Notes under the pieces: generated by a model
What the model was told of the DNA's origin: nothing
The model's database searches: none
The model's input: only the letters and a program-made list of their open reading frames with translations
Made by a program: the position numbers and the translations under genes
NCBI GenBank assembly: GCA_020348365.1
Contig: CP070749.1
Location: 631,477 to 652,943 of the forward strand
Origin: Candidatus Bathyarchaeota archaeon
GTDB lineage: Archaea > Thermoproteota > Bathyarchaeia > Bathyarchaeales > Bathyarchaeaceae
DNA length: 21,467 bases
Direction: 5' to 3'
In this document: piece after piece, positions 21,165-21,467 of the stretch
Layout of the letters: the number at the start of each line of letters is the position of its first letter
How positions within the stretch are numbered: position 1 is the first letter of the stretch

Positions 21165-21467
21165 CTACTTCCCGACGCCAGCAAGGATCTGCCTCTCATA
21201 GGGAGGTCTCTTCAACAAAACATCCTCAACAAAAGCCCTTAGAGGCTCCGCCACACTCCATGCCTGCGCTACGCATCCACGAGACAGGTGCGGCGGATCA
21301 CCGTCAAATATCTCACTTATCGTTCCGAGCCCAGCGTGGTGAAGTTCATGTTGAAATAGGGGCTGCATGAAAGTTTTGAAGGCAAATCTGCCCCAATGCT
21401 CCTCGTAATTCTTTGCTTTTAGAAAGGCTGTCGTGAAAGGTCCTATGAGCCAAGGCCAGATGGTTCC
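21165..21467 (-). CDS. Glycogen debranching enzyme / amylo-alpha-1,6-glucosidase, C-terminal part
   Basis: The last 100 codons of a gene that starts to the right of the window. The minus-strand translation reads GTIWPWLIGPFTTAFLKA, then HHAGLGTISEIFDGDPPHLSRGC and AQAWSVAEPLRAF, the conserved end of the GH133-type (GDE_C) alpha/alpha-barrel that hydrolyses alpha-1,6 branch points in glycogen. The IWPWLIGPF and SEIFDGDPPH segments are diagnostic of the family. It converges on ssb with about 110 bases between the stop codons. N-terminal domains and start are outside the view. Confidence 0.88.
   Translation of the reverse strand, partial: GTIWPWLIGPFTTAFLKAKNYEEHWGRFAFKTFMQPLFQHELHHAGLGTISEIFDGDPPHLSRGCVAQAWSVAEPLRAFVEDVLLKRPPYERQILAGVGK

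Overview
The window reads as a dense archaeal chromosome segment. Archaeal hallmarks are a RadA recombinase, translation factor aEF-2, a short OB-fold SSB of the Sulfolobus/thaumarchaeal type, an NFACT (NEMF/RqcH) protein, TATA-box-like elements ahead of genes or operons, and ferredoxin-dependent 2-oxoacid oxidation. Starts are often GTG or TTG behind GGAGG-type Shine-Dalgarno (SD) sites. Gene content and style fit a TACK-group archaeon, plausibly Bathyarchaeia-like, but nothing here fixes the lineage. I see no phage, transposon or CRISPR array.

Layout. On the minus strand, positions 1-2395 hold a fumarase alpha/beta pair followed by a succinate dehydrogenase/fumarate reductase flavoprotein cut by the window edge; together they form a C4 arm of the TCA cycle. 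A divergent promoter region separates these from radA and an unknown 148-residue partner on the plus strand. A small GTG-initiated membrane protein resembling EMC6 (minus) shares a divergent promoter region with the NFACT gene (plus). A CBS-domain/zinc-ribbon protein, dihydroorotase (pyrC), an S9 serine peptidase and a Mut7-C RNase-like protein follow on the plus strand. Next comes a translationally coupled alpha-beta-gamma 2-oxoacid:ferredoxin oxidoreductase operon. aEF-2 converges on it from the minus strand.

A small conserved-looking plus-strand protein (near 16.6 kb) follows. A minus-strand operon then reads two ECF-transporter ATPases, the EcfT membrane subunit and a stand-alone pyruvate-kinase C-terminal-domain protein (19950 down to 16817); no substrate-binding S component is visible. 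The right end has about 0.8 kb of non-coding, repeat-rich DNA, an SSB gene, and the C-terminus of a glycogen-debranching-type glucosidase on the minus strand.

Fumarase, the flavoprotein and KorABC would connect malate/fumarate/succinate with 2-oxoglutarate, in an oxidative or reductive direction that the sequence does not settle. RadA and SSB belong to DNA repair and replication, EF-2 and NFACT to translation and ribosome rescue.

The least explained material is non-coding: a run of five short perfect or near-perfect hairpins at 7372-7509, and a long imperfect pyrimidine/purine inverted repeat with a nested hairpin at 20212-20421, next to a tRNA-3'-end-like fragment. Also notable are an apparent ACG start on the flavoprotein, the EMC6-like protein and the pyruvate-kinase-domain gene in the ECF operon.
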